Both the position numbers and the translations under genes were made by a program. Positions 17,657-26,408 of a stretch of DNA of 64,000 nt are shown piece after piece. The notes beneath the pieces are model-generated. The model was not told the DNA's origin. It made no database searches and saw only the letters and a list, made by a program, of their open reading frames with translations. The stretch spans positions 62,001 through 126,000 of the forward strand of contig DASTHI010000031.1 of the NCBI GenBank assembly GCA_035718275.1, read 5' to 3'. The DNA comes from Pseudolabrys sp035718275. Its GTDB lineage: Bacteria; Pseudomonadota; Alphaproteobacteria; Rhizobiales; Xanthobacteraceae. How positions within the stretch are numbered: the stretch's first letter is position 1; each line of letters opens with the position of its first letter.

Positions 17657-17673
17657 TTAAGTTATCGTTAACC
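17657..17673. promoter_or_regulatory. CtrA-type binding site
   Basis: TTAA (17657-17660), seven bases, TTAACC (17668-17673). This matches exactly the alphaproteobacterial full CtrA consensus TTAA-N7-TTAAC. It lies 46 bases before the GTG of the chemoreceptor gene and 25 bases before the divergent GlcG-like ATG. CtrA commonly controls motility and chemotaxis genes, so the chemoreceptor is the likelier target. Confidence 0.6.
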
Positions 17674-17719
17674 GGTCATCTCCAGCAATTAACTGCAAAA
17701 AAACGGGTTAGGGAATACC

Positions 17720-19213
17720 GTGGCCATCTACCTGGACGCGAGTATGGGCGAGCACACCTCCGCAGACGCATCCGCGCGGAATTGGGGCCTGGTGATTTTG
17801 GCCGGCGGCTTCGGCTTCGCCGCCGCATATGTTGCGCTTCATTTCTTTCCCTCATCGATGGCCGAGCTCGACGCAGCGCCCACGGTCGTGGTCTCACTCG
17901 CGGTATCAGGCATCGCTGCGTGCCTAGCGATGGCAGTCGCGCTCGCCCTGCTCGCCCGAAGGCTGCACATAAACAATCTCCGCATGGGCGTTGCGATCAA
18001 CAACATGTCGCAGGGCCTGTGCATGTTCGACGGCGCCGAACGCCTGGTGATCTGCAATCGACGCTATCTTGATATGTACAAACTATCAGCAGATCTCGTC
18101 AGGCCTGGCTGCACGCTGCAGAGCCTGCTTGAATACCGAATCGGCAATGGCAGCTTTTCGCGCGACCCGGTTACCTATAGGCGCGAACTTCTCGCGGCGA
18201 TGGAAGCCGGCAAGACGACGAGCGCGGAAGTCAGATCCGCGGATGGCCGAGTGATTTCGGTGGTCAATCGGCCTATGGCCGACGGCGGTTGGGTTGCGAC
18301 GCACGAGGACATCACCGAACGGCGCGATGCCGAACGTGAAAGAATGTTGATGCAGGAGCAGCAGGAGCGGCGGACGGTGATCGAGGAAGCGATCGCCGCC
18401 TTTCGGCAGCGCGTCGAGGATCATCTGAAGACCGTGAGCGAAGGCGCCAGGGCCATGCATGCGACGGCGACGACGCTGTTCGGCAATTCCGGCCAAACCT
18501 CACAAAGCGCCGACGGGGCTGTTTCGGCCTCGAACGAGGCATCGACAAATGTCGAGACGGCGGCCGTGGCCGCCGACGAGCTTTCCGGATCCATCAACGA
18601 AATCGGGCGTCAACTCGCCAAGACGACCGAAATCGTGCGTGCGGCGGTAAGCGAAGCGCATGGCACCAATCACCAGATCACGGCATTGGCGGAAGCCGCG
18701 CAGAAGATCGGAGATGTCATCAAGCTTATTCGCGCCATTGCCGGGCAGACCAACCTGCTGGCCCTCAATGCTACTATCGAGGCAGCGCGCGCAGGCGAAG
18801 CCGGCAAAGGTTTTGCCGTCGTCGCGTCGGAGGTGAAATCACTTGCAGTGCAAACGGCAAGGGCGACCGAGGACATTTCCAAGCTCATCACCTCCGTCCA
18901 AGGCGCCACGTCCAGCGCAGTTTCGGCGATTGCGCGAATTTCGAGCCGCATGCAGGAAATCGACAGTTGCGCAACCGCCGTTTCTGCCGCCGTCGAGGAG
19001 CAGAGCGCCGCGACCGGCGAAATCTCGCAAAACGTTGCCAGCGCGTCAGATGGCGCAAAAGTCGTGGTCGAGGTATTGGCGGACGTCTCGGGCGCGGCAG
19101 CGCAAACGCGCCGCTCTGCCGAAAGCGTGCTCACCGCATCGCAGGAGGTGGAAGCGGCGGCCGACGAGTTGCGAAAAGAAGTGGAAGGCTTCCTCGCTCG
19201 CGTCGCCGCCTGA
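17720..19213 (+). CDS. PAS-containing methyl-accepting chemotaxis protein
   Basis: A 497-residue chemoreceptor starting at GTG 17720. Two close transmembrane helices lie at ~residues 25-43 and 56-80, with almost no periplasmic loop, so sensing is probably cytoplasmic. A PAS domain follows (~residues 90-200: GLCMFDGAERLVICNRRYLDMY ... WVATHEDITERRDAER). The long methyl-accepting coiled coil (~residues 220-497) contains the hairpin tip QTNLLALNATIEAARAGEAG that contacts CheA/CheW. No CheB/R pentapeptide is seen at the C-terminus. A perfect CtrA box upstream suggests cell-cycle-linked expression. The gene abuts the convergent PiT gene with no bases between their stop codons. Confidence 0.9.
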   Translation: MAIYLDASMGEHTSADASARNWGLVILAGGFGFAAAYVALHFFPSSMAELDAAPTVVVSLAVSGIAACLAMAVALALLARRLHINNLRMGVAINNMSQGLCMFDGAERLVICNRRYLDMYKLSADLVRPGCTLQSLLEYRIGNGSFSRDPVTYRRELLAAMEAGKTTSAEVRSADGRVISVVNRPMADGGWVATHEDITERRDAERERMLMQEQQERRTVIEEAIAAFRQRVEDHLKTVSEGARAMHATATTLFGNSGQTSQSADGAVSASNEASTNVETAAVAADELSGSINEIGRQLAKTTEIVRAAVSEAHGTNHQITALAEAAQKIGDVIKLIRAIAGQTNLLALNATIEAARAGEAGKGFAVVASEVKSLAVQTARATEDISKLITSVQGATSSAVSAIARISSRMQEIDSCATAVSAAVEEQSAATGEISQNVASASDGAKVVVEVLADVSGAAAQTRRSAESVLTASQEVEAAADELRKEVEGFLARVAA

Positions 19214-20221
19214 TTAGAGGAAAAGTCCGCTCACCCAATAGAATAAGGCGCCGAGCAGCCCGGACGCGGGGATCGTGATAATCCAGGCTATCACGATTTC
19301 ACGAGCGACAACCCAACGTACCGCCCGCGCCTTTTTTGCCGCACCGACGCCTATGATCGAACCGGTGATGGTGTGGGTCGTCGACACGGGAATGCCCAGC
19401 CACGTCGCGGCAAAAAGCGTAATCGAACCACCGGTTTCTGCGCAGAACCCCTGCATCGGCGTCAGCCGCGTAATTTTCGATCCCATCGTGCGCACGATAC
19501 GCCACCCGCCGGCCAGGGTTCCCGCTGCCATTGCAAACTGGCAAGCGATCACCACCCAGAACGGAACGTGGAAATGACCGCCAAGATAGCCCTGCGAGTA
19601 CAGCAGCACTGCAATGATGCCCATGGTTTTCTGTGCGTCGTTGCCGCCGTGGCCAAGTGCGTACAGAGATGCTGAGACGAATTGCGCACGGCGAAATATG
19701 TGATCGACGCCATGCGGCGTGAAGCGCACGAACGTCCACGAGACCAGCAGCATGAGAAGCAGCGCGAGCAGACAGCCGAAAGCCGGCGACATGAAAATGG
19801 CCAGGGCTGTCTTTATGACTCCGATCCACACGACCGCGTGGAAACCGGCCTTCGCTATCCCGGCGCCGACCAGGCCGCCGATCAGCGCATGCGAACTCGA
19901 TGACGGGATCCCGAGCCGTTGGGTGACCACCTGCCAGACAATCGCGCCCGCCAGTGCGCCGAAAATCAGGTGCTCGTCGACCACATTGGCTTCGACGATG
20001 CCGCGGCCGACCGTCTCCGCGACGTGCAGACCAAAGAACAGAAACGCGACAAAATTGAAAAATGCGGCCCAGGCTACCGCATATAGCGGCCGCAGCACGC
20101 GGGTCGACACGATCGTGGCAATTGAATTTGCTGCATCGTTCATCCCGTTGAGAAAATCAAACGCTAGCGCAATCGCGATCAAGCCGACCAGAAACGGCAG
20201 TGCCAGCGCAGCAGCGTTCAT
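19214..20221 (-). CDS. pit: Inorganic phosphate transporter, PiT family
   Basis: A 335-residue polytopic inner-membrane protein. The two PiT repeats are visible: DFLNGMNDAANSIATIVSTR near the N-terminus and ALGHGGNDAQKTMGI at ~residue 190, each with the conserved N-D pair for substrate/cation binding. Other family marks are SSSHALIGGLVGAG and VSTTHTITGSIIGVG. It imports metal-phosphate complexes with protons. It is preceded by a DUF47 gene in the same operon (19-base gap), the usual arrangement. A GAGGAAA Shine-Dalgarno precedes the ATG. No Pho box was recognised upstream of the pair. Confidence 0.93.
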   Translation of the reverse strand: MNAAALALPFLVGLIAIALAFDFLNGMNDAANSIATIVSTRVLRPLYAVAWAAFFNFVAFLFFGLHVAETVGRGIVEANVVDEHLIFGALAGAIVWQVVTQRLGIPSSSSHALIGGLVGAGIAKAGFHAVVWIGVIKTALAIFMSPAFGCLLALLLMLLVSWTFVRFTPHGVDHIFRRAQFVSASLYALGHGGNDAQKTMGIIAVLLYSQGYLGGHFHVPFWVVIACQFAMAAGTLAGGWRIVRTMGSKITRLTPMQGFCAETGGSITLFAATWLGIPVSTTHTITGSIIGVGAAKKARAVRWVVAREIVIAWIITIPASGLLGALFYWVSGLFL

Positions 20222-20240
20222 TATTTTCCTCGGGGAACGA

Positions 20241-20885
20241 CTATACGTGCTCGATGACTATGCCGTGCATGACGTTGGCGACATCGTCAAAACGGTCAAC
20301 CACTTTTTCCAAATGATCATAAACCTCGTTGGCGATGAAAAATCCCATTGGATCTGATTTCGCCTTCATGTGATACAGCTCGCGGAGACCCACGTCGTGC
20401 AGTTCATCCGCTCGGCCTTCAAGGGCCGAAATCTGCTCCGTCAAAGCGCTCAAACGCGTTGCCTGCGTATTGAGCGATTGCAACAAAGGTACAGCCTCCT
20501 GAACCAGCTCTGAAGATTTCACGATCGCGTCGCCCATTTGCTTCATCTGCGGCGTGAATTCCGTCACGTCGAACAGAATGACGGCTTTGGCGGTCTTCTG
20601 CATCTGATCGATGGCATTGTCCATCGCAGTGATCAGGTCGCGAATGCTGCCCCGGTCGAAGGGAGTTATGAAAGTCCGACGCACCGCGATGAGCACTTCG
20701 CGCGTGACATTGTCGGCATCGTGCTCGCGATCCATGACGATTTGACAATTGGCGGCGACCGCCTGCCCACCTTCCATCATCGCGCGCAAGGCCTTGGCGC
20801 CCTCGAGAACGGCGCGCGAGTGGCGGGCGAAGAGCTCGAAGAAGCGTTCCTCCTTCGGCATCAAAGCGTGGAACCAGCGAAGCAT
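20241..20885 (-). CDS. DUF47 (PhoU-like) phosphate transport regulator
   Basis: A 214-residue helical protein of the DUF47/YkaA family, structurally related to PhoU. The N-terminus (MLRWFHALMPKEERFFELFARH) and the TPFDRGSIRDLITAMDNAIDQMQ helix are diagnostic. It is the standard partner of PiT transporters and is thought to modulate their activity from the cytoplasm. It is the first gene of the two-gene operon. The 253 bases upstream, to the LLM oxidoreductase gene, contain no ORF or motif that I can support. Confidence 0.9.
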   Translation of the reverse strand: MLRWFHALMPKEERFFELFARHSRAVLEGAKALRAMMEGGQAVAANCQIVMDREHDADNVTREVLIAVRRTFITPFDRGSIRDLITAMDNAIDQMQKTAKAVILFDVTEFTPQMKQMGDAIVKSSELVQEAVPLLQSLNTQATRLSALTEQISALEGRADELHDVGLRELYHMKAKSDPMGFFIANEVYDHLEKVVDRFDDVANVMHGIVIEHV

Positions 20886-21138
20886 TGGGAGACCCGGGTG
20901 ATGGAATCGAGGGGAAACTAGTCGGTCGGCCTCTAGTTGCGAAATCGCGGAAGCGCGACCTGTGGAAACAATCCGTCGAAGCCACCTCTACCACGAGCAC
21001 AGGTTGGCGCCACTCTTTAATACCGTGAAAACGTGCAGTATCCATCGATATATGGCGCCCCTTTCGAGGCAGACATGCTGCATCAGCGATCAGGGTGCGC
21101 TAGTTTGCAAGACAAAGCCGTTGAATCTGGAGCCGTGA

Positions 21139-22257
21139 ATGAGGTTGGGCTATTTCACGATGCCCGTGCATCCATTGGGCCGCGACTGGTCGCAGACGCT
21201 GCAAGAGGATCGCGAGGCGATCGTTCTTGCCGACAAACTCGGCTTTTATGATGCCTTCGTGGGTGAACATCTGACCGATGCCTGCGAGAACATCACCAAC
21301 AGCATGATGTTTCAGGCAACTCTCATCCACGCAACAACGAACATCAAACTCGCCACCGGCACCACGAATCTGGCGCAGATGCATCCAGTAGTCATCGCCG
21401 TGAATGCTGCCATGTTCGACCACCTGTCACAGGGTCGATTCATCATGGGCATCAGTGCCGGCGCGCTCACGTCCGATTCCGAGGCCATCGGAATTCTCGA
21501 CCTGGATCGGAACAAGATCTTTGCTGAAGCGATCGATGTCATACTGGCGATCTGGGAACGCAATCCGCCCTATGACATCGACTTCAAGGACAACCGTTTC
21601 AAGGTCGGCTTCGCTCGCACCGCCGCGCTCGAGCTTGGCGTTGGCATTCTTGCCAAACCGTTCCAAAAGCCGCGACCTGAAATCGTGGGGACCGTGGTTG
21701 CGCCTTTCTCACCTGGCGTCGTTTTGATGGGCAAACGCGATTTTCATCCGCTCTCGGCCAACTTCCTTCTCTCGAGACACCTCAAGTCCCATTGGACCAA
21801 TTACTCCAAAGGGAAGACAGAAGCGGGACAGAAGGCATCGCCGGCCGACTGGCGGATCGCACGCACCATCTTTGTGGCCGACAACGACAAGGTCGCGCGC
21901 GCCTATGGTCGTGAGGACTCCAGAAGTCCATACCGATTCTACTTCCATCAGATGCGTTCAAAGATGAAGCGCGGCAACAGGCTATACGTATTCAAGAGCT
22001 ACAAGGAGCAGCCGGACGAGGAGATCACCCTGGACTATGTCATGGACCATTGCGTGACGTTCGGCACCGTCAACAAGGTGGTTGAAGAGCTTCTGAAGTT
22101 GCGTGAAGAGGCCGGCGATTTTGGCGAGTTGGTATATGCAGGCATGGATTGGGTCGATCCGACGCTTGCCAAGCGATCGATGCAGCTGATGGCCGAGGAA
22201 GTGATGCCACGCGTCAACGCCGCGATTGCAGCATCCGCGAAAACGGCGGCGGAGTAG
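21139..22257 (+). CDS. LLM class flavin-dependent oxidoreductase
   Basis: A 372-residue TIM-barrel bacterial-luciferase-like monooxygenase. Seen: MRLGYFTMPVHPLGRDW at the N-terminus, DKLGFYDAFVGEHLTDA (strand/helix with EH), TTNLAQMHPVVIA and the LSQGRFIMGISAGAL phosphate-binding region. LLM enzymes use FMNH2 or F420 to oxidise diverse organics, and the substrate here is unknown. It converges on a Rieske oxygenase with 42 bases between the ends, inside a cluster of ring-oxidation-type genes, so an aromatic or alicyclic substrate is plausible (inference). Confidence 0.87.
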   Translation: MRLGYFTMPVHPLGRDWSQTLQEDREAIVLADKLGFYDAFVGEHLTDACENITNSMMFQATLIHATTNIKLATGTTNLAQMHPVVIAVNAAMFDHLSQGRFIMGISAGALTSDSEAIGILDLDRNKIFAEAIDVILAIWERNPPYDIDFKDNRFKVGFARTAALELGVGILAKPFQKPRPEIVGTVVAPFSPGVVLMGKRDFHPLSANFLLSRHLKSHWTNYSKGKTEAGQKASPADWRIARTIFVADNDKVARAYGREDSRSPYRFYFHQMRSKMKRGNRLYVFKSYKEQPDEEITLDYVMDHCVTFGTVNKVVEELLKLREEAGDFGELVYAGMDWVDPTLAKRSMQLMAEEVMPRVNAAIAASAKTAAE

Positions 22258-22299
22258 CTGAGCACCAGACGCGCCGCGGAGGCAGTCTGCTGCAAATGG

Positions 22300-23583
22300 T
22301 CAGACCGACAACGGGTCTGTGCCGAGCGCGGCATAGAGGCCTTGCCGGGCTCCCTGCGCAAAATGCACGTTCTTTTCCAGTTCGACGGAGGCCGATCGTA
22401 TGCGCTGCGCGTCGGGAGCAGTGCCTGGGACAGCGCCTCCCTCCGCCGCAGCTTTCGCCGCACGCAGCAACATCCTTCGCGCCATGATGATGCCGGCATC
22501 TGTCGCGCAGAGATGTTCTTTGGTGCGATCCTGAATGGGACCCATACTTTCCTGAATGGATGCATCCTGCATAGCGATGCCGTCCACGCCGGTCGATGAG
22601 TGACCGTGCCGCTGCGCTTCACGATCAATCAGATAGTTATTGGACTTGTTCGCGAGGGGGATGAAAGTTCCGGGCACGTATTTCACGTGAATGCCTTCGC
22701 CGTCCTGCATCGCGGAGACTTCCGATTTCGTCAGTGCGCGGCGCGGATGATAGTTGATACTCCAAGCCCAGCAATTCTCATCGTCGATCGGAATCCATGC
22801 ATGCGCGCCAAGCGGATGCCCGGCTCGCGGCGGGATGATCGTGTACCACGGCATGATCCATGGGGTGATTCGCCAGTAGTACTTTCCGCCTTCCGCGCTG
22901 CGCCGCGCTCCGATGAGCAGCCCGCCATCGAATTCCTCGACCTCGAACAGCGGCATGCGATCCTGCTCGTTGTACAGGTTGCCTTTCGAGCCTTTGAAAA
23001 GCGGATCCTTGTTGAGCTCGCTGCCGTGGAGCCATGACACATGGCTTGAGTCGATACCGCCTTCCATGGCCTGAAGGTAGTTGCACTCCTGCAGCCGCTT
23101 TGAGACGAAGCGCTGCGAAGGCTCGACCTCTGTCCACTCGAGCGCGGGGGGCGGAGGCTGGAGATCCGGCGGCCCCATATAGGTCCAGACGATCCCCGCT
23201 TTCTCGATACAGGGATAGGATTTCAGCCTTATCTTCTTGCGGAAGCCCGACTCCTCGGGCTCCGAAGGAAGATCGACACATTGGCCCGTGATGTCATACT
23301 TCCAACCGTGATACGGACAACGCAGCCCGCATTCTTCGTTCTGTCCGAACCAGAGCGAGACGCCGCGATGCGCACAGAACTCGTCAATCAGACCGACGCG
23401 TCCCTTGCTGTCACGGAAACAGACCAGATTCTCGCCCATCAGCTTGACCCGGACTGGGGGGCAATCGGGCGCGGGTATTTCCGATGTCAGCAGGAAGGGA
23501 GCCCAGTAGCGCCGCAGCAGCTTGCCCATCAGGGATCCGGCGCCGATGCGGCTGAGCTGATCGTTCTGTTCTCGCGACATCAT
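22300..23583 (-). CDS. Rieske [2Fe-2S] non-haem iron oxygenase, alpha subunit (phthalate-dioxygenase-like)
   Basis: A 427-residue terminal oxygenase. The Rieske centre reads C70-A-H72 ... C89-P-Y-H92. The mononuclear iron site is intact: N168, bridging D178, H181 and H186 in the pattern NYLQAMEGGIDSSHVSWLH. Length and sequence style (LRRYWAPFLLTSEIPAPDCPP) fit the phthalate 4,5-dioxygenase/carbazole branch of one-subunit-type oxygenases. The enzyme should hydroxylate or dihydroxylate an aromatic acid or perform O-demethylation. The reductase is not encoded nearby. It diverges, with 89 bases between starts, from a PdxA/TphB-family dehydrogenase. That pairing suggests dihydroxylation followed by dehydrogenation or decarboxylation (inference). 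Confidence 0.9.
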   Translation of the reverse strand: MMSREQNDQLSRIGAGSLMGKLLRRYWAPFLLTSEIPAPDCPPVRVKLMGENLVCFRDSKGRVGLIDEFCAHRGVSLWFGQNEECGLRCPYHGWKYDITGQCVDLPSEPEESGFRKKIRLKSYPCIEKAGIVWTYMGPPDLQPPPPALEWTEVEPSQRFVSKRLQECNYLQAMEGGIDSSHVSWLHGSELNKDPLFKGSKGNLYNEQDRMPLFEVEEFDGGLLIGARRSAEGGKYYWRITPWIMPWYTIIPPRAGHPLGAHAWIPIDDENCWAWSINYHPRRALTKSEVSAMQDGEGIHVKYVPGTFIPLANKSNNYLIDREAQRHGHSSTGVDGIAMQDASIQESMGPIQDRTKEHLCATDAGIIMARRMLLRAAKAAAEGGAVPGTAPDAQRIRSASVELEKNVHFAQGARQGLYAALGTDPLSV

Positions 23584-23672
23584 GACGACGTTTCCTCACG
23601 AACTTGCTATTGTTCTCGCCGGCAATCGGGGCTGGCCATTATAAGCTGACTTCCCTGCAGCGGAAGCTGAGC

Positions 23673-24671
23673 ATGCATCTGCCGCGTATTGCCATTGCGA
23701 CAGGCGACCCAGCGGGCATAGGTCCGGAGATCGCTCTCAAAGCGGTCTTCCAGTCCGTTGTTACAGACGTTTGCCGACCATTGCTCGTCGGTGATCCCGC
23801 GGCGATCGCCCTGCATGCGGATACTGCCGGACTGTCCGCAGACCTGCGCGTCATTCGGGCTGTCGGCGAGGCCGACTGGACTAGCGGGGTCGTCAACGTG
23901 CTCGAGGCAGGCGATCGAGGCGGCACGCCGCTACAGTTCGGCACCGTCGCGGCTGAGTATGGTCGCGCGTCCGTAGCGAGTGCCAGGCGAGCCATCAAGG
24001 CGGCGCTTGCCGGTGAGGTGGAGGCGGTCGTCGCCGCGCCGCAGACCGAGCGATCGATCGCCGCGGCCGGCATTCCTTTCGACGGTTATCCTTCATTCGT
24101 CGCGCGAGAGACCAAGACGCCCATTCACGATGTCTTCTTGATGATCTGTTTCGACCGGTGCCGGATAGTCCATACGACACTCCATCTCAGCGTGCGCGAG
24201 GCAATCGATCTGATCACGCGGGAACGGGTCGAGCGCGTGATCCAAGTCGCCGATGCCGCCTTGAGAAAACACGGCATCGCCAGGCCCAAGATATTTGTGA
24301 GCGGACTAAACCCGCATGCCGGCGAGCAAGGTCTTTTCGGCACCGAGGAGATCGAAATCATCGCTCCGGCGATTGCGCGGGCTGCCGCTGGAGGGATCGA
24401 TGTCTCCGGCCCCTTTGGTGCCGACACGATGTTTCGGAAGCCCGGATGCGATGCCTACATCGTGATGCTGCACGATCAGGGCCATATTGCCGCGAAGCTG
24501 CAGGCCTTCAACCGCACGGCCGGCTTTTCGATCGGCTCGCCTATCCTGTTTTCATCGGTTGCGCATGGCAGCGCGCATGACATCGCGGGAAAGAATCAGG
24601 CTGACCCGCGAGCCATGATCGAAGCGATCACGCGCCTGGCAAAAATCAGCCGGTCTGAGGAAACGGCCTAG
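23673..24671 (+). CDS. pdxA: PdxA-family dehydrogenase (4-hydroxythreonine-4-P / dihydrodiol-carboxylate dehydrogenase)
   Basis: A 332-residue PdxA-fold NAD(P)-dependent dehydrogenase. ATG 23673 (MHLPRIAIATGDPAGIGPEI) matches the family N-terminus; the longer frame adds unrelated residues. The metal histidines are in place: HTTLHLSVREA (~residue 170), NPHAGEQGLFG (~residue 215) and LHDQGHIAAK (~residue 270). The last conserved block is degenerate (SSVAHGSAHDIAG for the usual DHGTA-type block). The same family includes biosynthetic PdxA, D-threonate/erythronate PdxA2 and the terephthalate-dihydrodiol dehydrogenase TphB. No other vitamin B6 gene is near and a Rieske oxygenase diverges from it, so a catabolic role is likelier. 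Its stop overlaps that of the convergent L,D-transpeptidase by 4 bases. Confidence 0.83.
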   Translation: MHLPRIAIATGDPAGIGPEIALKAVFQSVVTDVCRPLLVGDPAAIALHADTAGLSADLRVIRAVGEADWTSGVVNVLEAGDRGGTPLQFGTVAAEYGRASVASARRAIKAALAGEVEAVVAAPQTERSIAAAGIPFDGYPSFVARETKTPIHDVFLMICFDRCRIVHTTLHLSVREAIDLITRERVERVIQVADAALRKHGIARPKIFVSGLNPHAGEQGLFGTEEIEIIAPAIARAAAGGIDVSGPFGADTMFRKPGCDAYIVMLHDQGHIAAKLQAFNRTAGFSIGSPILFSSVAHGSAHDIAGKNQADPRAMIEAITRLAKISRSEETA

Positions 24672-25756
24672 CGGGCCGACGGCAGCGGCGCGGAGGTGAT
24701 GGCAGCGGCATTGCTACGCGTCGGTCCCGCAGGAGTCGCCGGCGTCCCCGCTGTAGCGGGTACCCGTGCTGCCGGCTGGGCACCAGAATTTGCAACGTGC
24801 TCCGGTGGATTTCCCGGCAGCACGACCACACGCGTACCCACCTGCACGCGGCTGTACAAATCCTCGATGTCCTCATTGAGCAAGCGGATGCATCCCGAGG
24901 AGACGAAGGATCCGATCGTCGATGGCTGGTTTGTGCCGTGAATCCGATAAAGCGTCTTGCCGAGATAGAGGGCACGCGCACCAAGTGGATTTCCCGGACC
25001 ACCGGCCATGAAACGCGGCAGATAAGGCTGCCGCTCGATCATTTCCGACGGGGGGTGCCAGTCCGGCCATTCCGACATCTTGGATATGCGTTCAGTGCCC
25101 GACCAGGTGAAGCCTTCGCGACCGACGCCGATGCCATAGCGAAGTGCCTTGCCGTTGCCGAGCACCAGATAAAGGTAAGTGTTGGCGGTATCGATGATGA
25201 TCGTGCCCGCCGGCTCCTTCGTTCTGAAATCGACAAGCTGTCGCTTCAGGTTTGGCGGCAGTTCCTTGGGCTGACCGGTTTCCGGCTGATCCTCAGGTGG
25301 AAGACTCATCACGGAATGAGACGGCTGGCCGGGCTGCGAATTCGCACCCGGAGCGGCCCCGATCTGCCCCGGAGGTCGGACGACATCGCTTTCCGGATCG
25401 ACTTCAGAAGCAGCGCCAGGCGGGGGCTGCTGAGCATCAAGCTGATGGCCATATCCGACCGGACGTCTTTCAGGCGCGCCGAACAATCCAACCGGCGGCG
25501 GCGGCGCAGCCTCGTCATCCGGGTAAGGAAGAACGCGTTCAGGAGCGCCCCGTTGACCGTAACCGTTTCGCGGTGCGCGCCGTGCCTGCGGCAAGGACTC
25601 CCCGTCAGGATAATCATCATAGCCACCCATCACCGGCGGCAGCCGTTCTTGATAGATCGTTGGTGGCGGAAGCGGCTGCTGCGCCACGGCGCTCGGTAGC
25701 GCGACGGTCATGACCATCGGTACCGCCAAGGCTGAAAGGCCTGCGAATCGAGCCAT
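24668..25756 (-). CDS. L,D-transpeptidase (YkuD domain)
   Basis: A 362-residue periplasmic protein. ATG 25756 (MARFAGLSALAVPMVM) gives a proper signal peptide with cleavage near AVAQ; the longer frame does not. Residues ~25-175 are Pro/Gln/Gly-rich and probably disordered. The YkuD domain follows: NTYLYLVLGNGKALRYGIGVG, then IHGTNQPSTIG and the catalytic SSGCIRLLNEDIEDL with the active-site cysteine. The enzyme cross-links peptidoglycan (3-3 links) or attaches outer-membrane proteins to it, as is common in Hyphomicrobiales. The last ~60 residues are a low-complexity Ala/Pro/Thr tail. It is a single-gene unit. Confidence 0.92.
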   Translation of the reverse strand: MARFAGLSALAVPMVMTVALPSAVAQQPLPPPTIYQERLPPVMGGYDDYPDGESLPQARRAPRNGYGQRGAPERVLPYPDDEAAPPPPVGLFGAPERRPVGYGHQLDAQQPPPGAASEVDPESDVVRPPGQIGAAPGANSQPGQPSHSVMSLPPEDQPETGQPKELPPNLKRQLVDFRTKEPAGTIIIDTANTYLYLVLGNGKALRYGIGVGREGFTWSGTERISKMSEWPDWHPPSEMIERQPYLPRFMAGGPGNPLGARALYLGKTLYRIHGTNQPSTIGSFVSSGCIRLLNEDIEDLYSRVQVGTRVVVLPGNPPEHVANSGAQPAARVPATAGTPATPAGPTRSNAAAITSAPLPSAR

Positions 25757-25871
25757 TGCCCACCTGAAAGGAAGTGAACTTACCCTCGAACGCGCCCTGA
25801 TTGCCCCGTGATGAAGGCACATTCAAGACCACAATAGGGCTATCTCGTTAACGTGACTTTGCTGTCCCTCA

Positions 25872-26255
25872 TCAGGTCTTCTTGCCTTCTGCTGCGAGGA
25901 CCTGCTTTGCCACCCGATGGCAGTCAACGGCAGCCGGAAAACCGCAATATACCGCGATTTGACGCAAGATCGCAGATAGTTCGTTCGGGGTGAGGCCATT
26001 GCGCAACGCGCCGCGAAAATGTGCTTCGAACTCATGCATTCGCCCGAGGCAGGCGATCATGCCCAGGTTGAGAATGCTGCGATCGCGCGGCTTGAGGGTC
26101 TCGTCGCCCCAGACAGCGCCCCAGCAATAGGTGGTGAGTAATTCCTGGAATTGACGATTGAAATCGTCGGTATTAGCGACCGCGCGGTCCACGTATTCGT
26201 CGCCCAAGACCTTGCGGCGCATCGCCATGCCGCGATCGTAGAGTGGTTTGTCCAT
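25872..26255 (-). CDS. Carboxymuconolactone decarboxylase-like protein (PcaC/AhpD fold)
   Basis: A 127-residue protein. ATG 26255 (MDKPLYDRGMAMRRKVLG) is chosen because GGAGG sits 6 bases upstream; the longer frame has no such signal. The CMD core is visible: LKPRDRSILNLGMIACLGR followed by EFEAHFRGALRNGLTPNEL and AVYCGFPAAVDC. The conserved His of the EFEAHF helix is present, while the AhpD-type CxxC pair is absent, which favours a PcaC-like decarboxylase or related lactone chemistry over alkylhydroperoxidase activity. It diverges from a DUF1080 gene. In the context of nearby oxygenases it may act on a ring-cleavage lactone (inference). Confidence 0.85.
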   Translation of the reverse strand: MDKPLYDRGMAMRRKVLGDEYVDRAVANTDDFNRQFQELLTTYCWGAVWGDETLKPRDRSILNLGMIACLGRMHEFEAHFRGALRNGLTPNELSAILRQIAVYCGFPAAVDCHRVAKQVLAAEGKKT

Positions 26256-26408
26256 ATCATCCTCCAAGTGAAACAGGCGCACGCCAGCCATATCAGACCA
26301 TGTTGACAGACCGGAACCGATTTCGTCCATTCTTGCGGTGCCCGGCTGCATAATCCGGCGATAGTGTCATCGATCCACCAAGCGGTCGGGCCGACGAGGG
26401 AGGACATC

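Noticed and set aside
25848..25864. TTAACGTGACTTTGC as a CtrA site
   Set aside because: Half match only, and it lies in the gap downstream of the CMD-like gene and upstream of the transpeptidase without supporting context.
26304..26354. TTGACA and TAATCC as a promoter for the DUF1080 gene
   Set aside because: Spacing between the elements is far from 16-18 bases.
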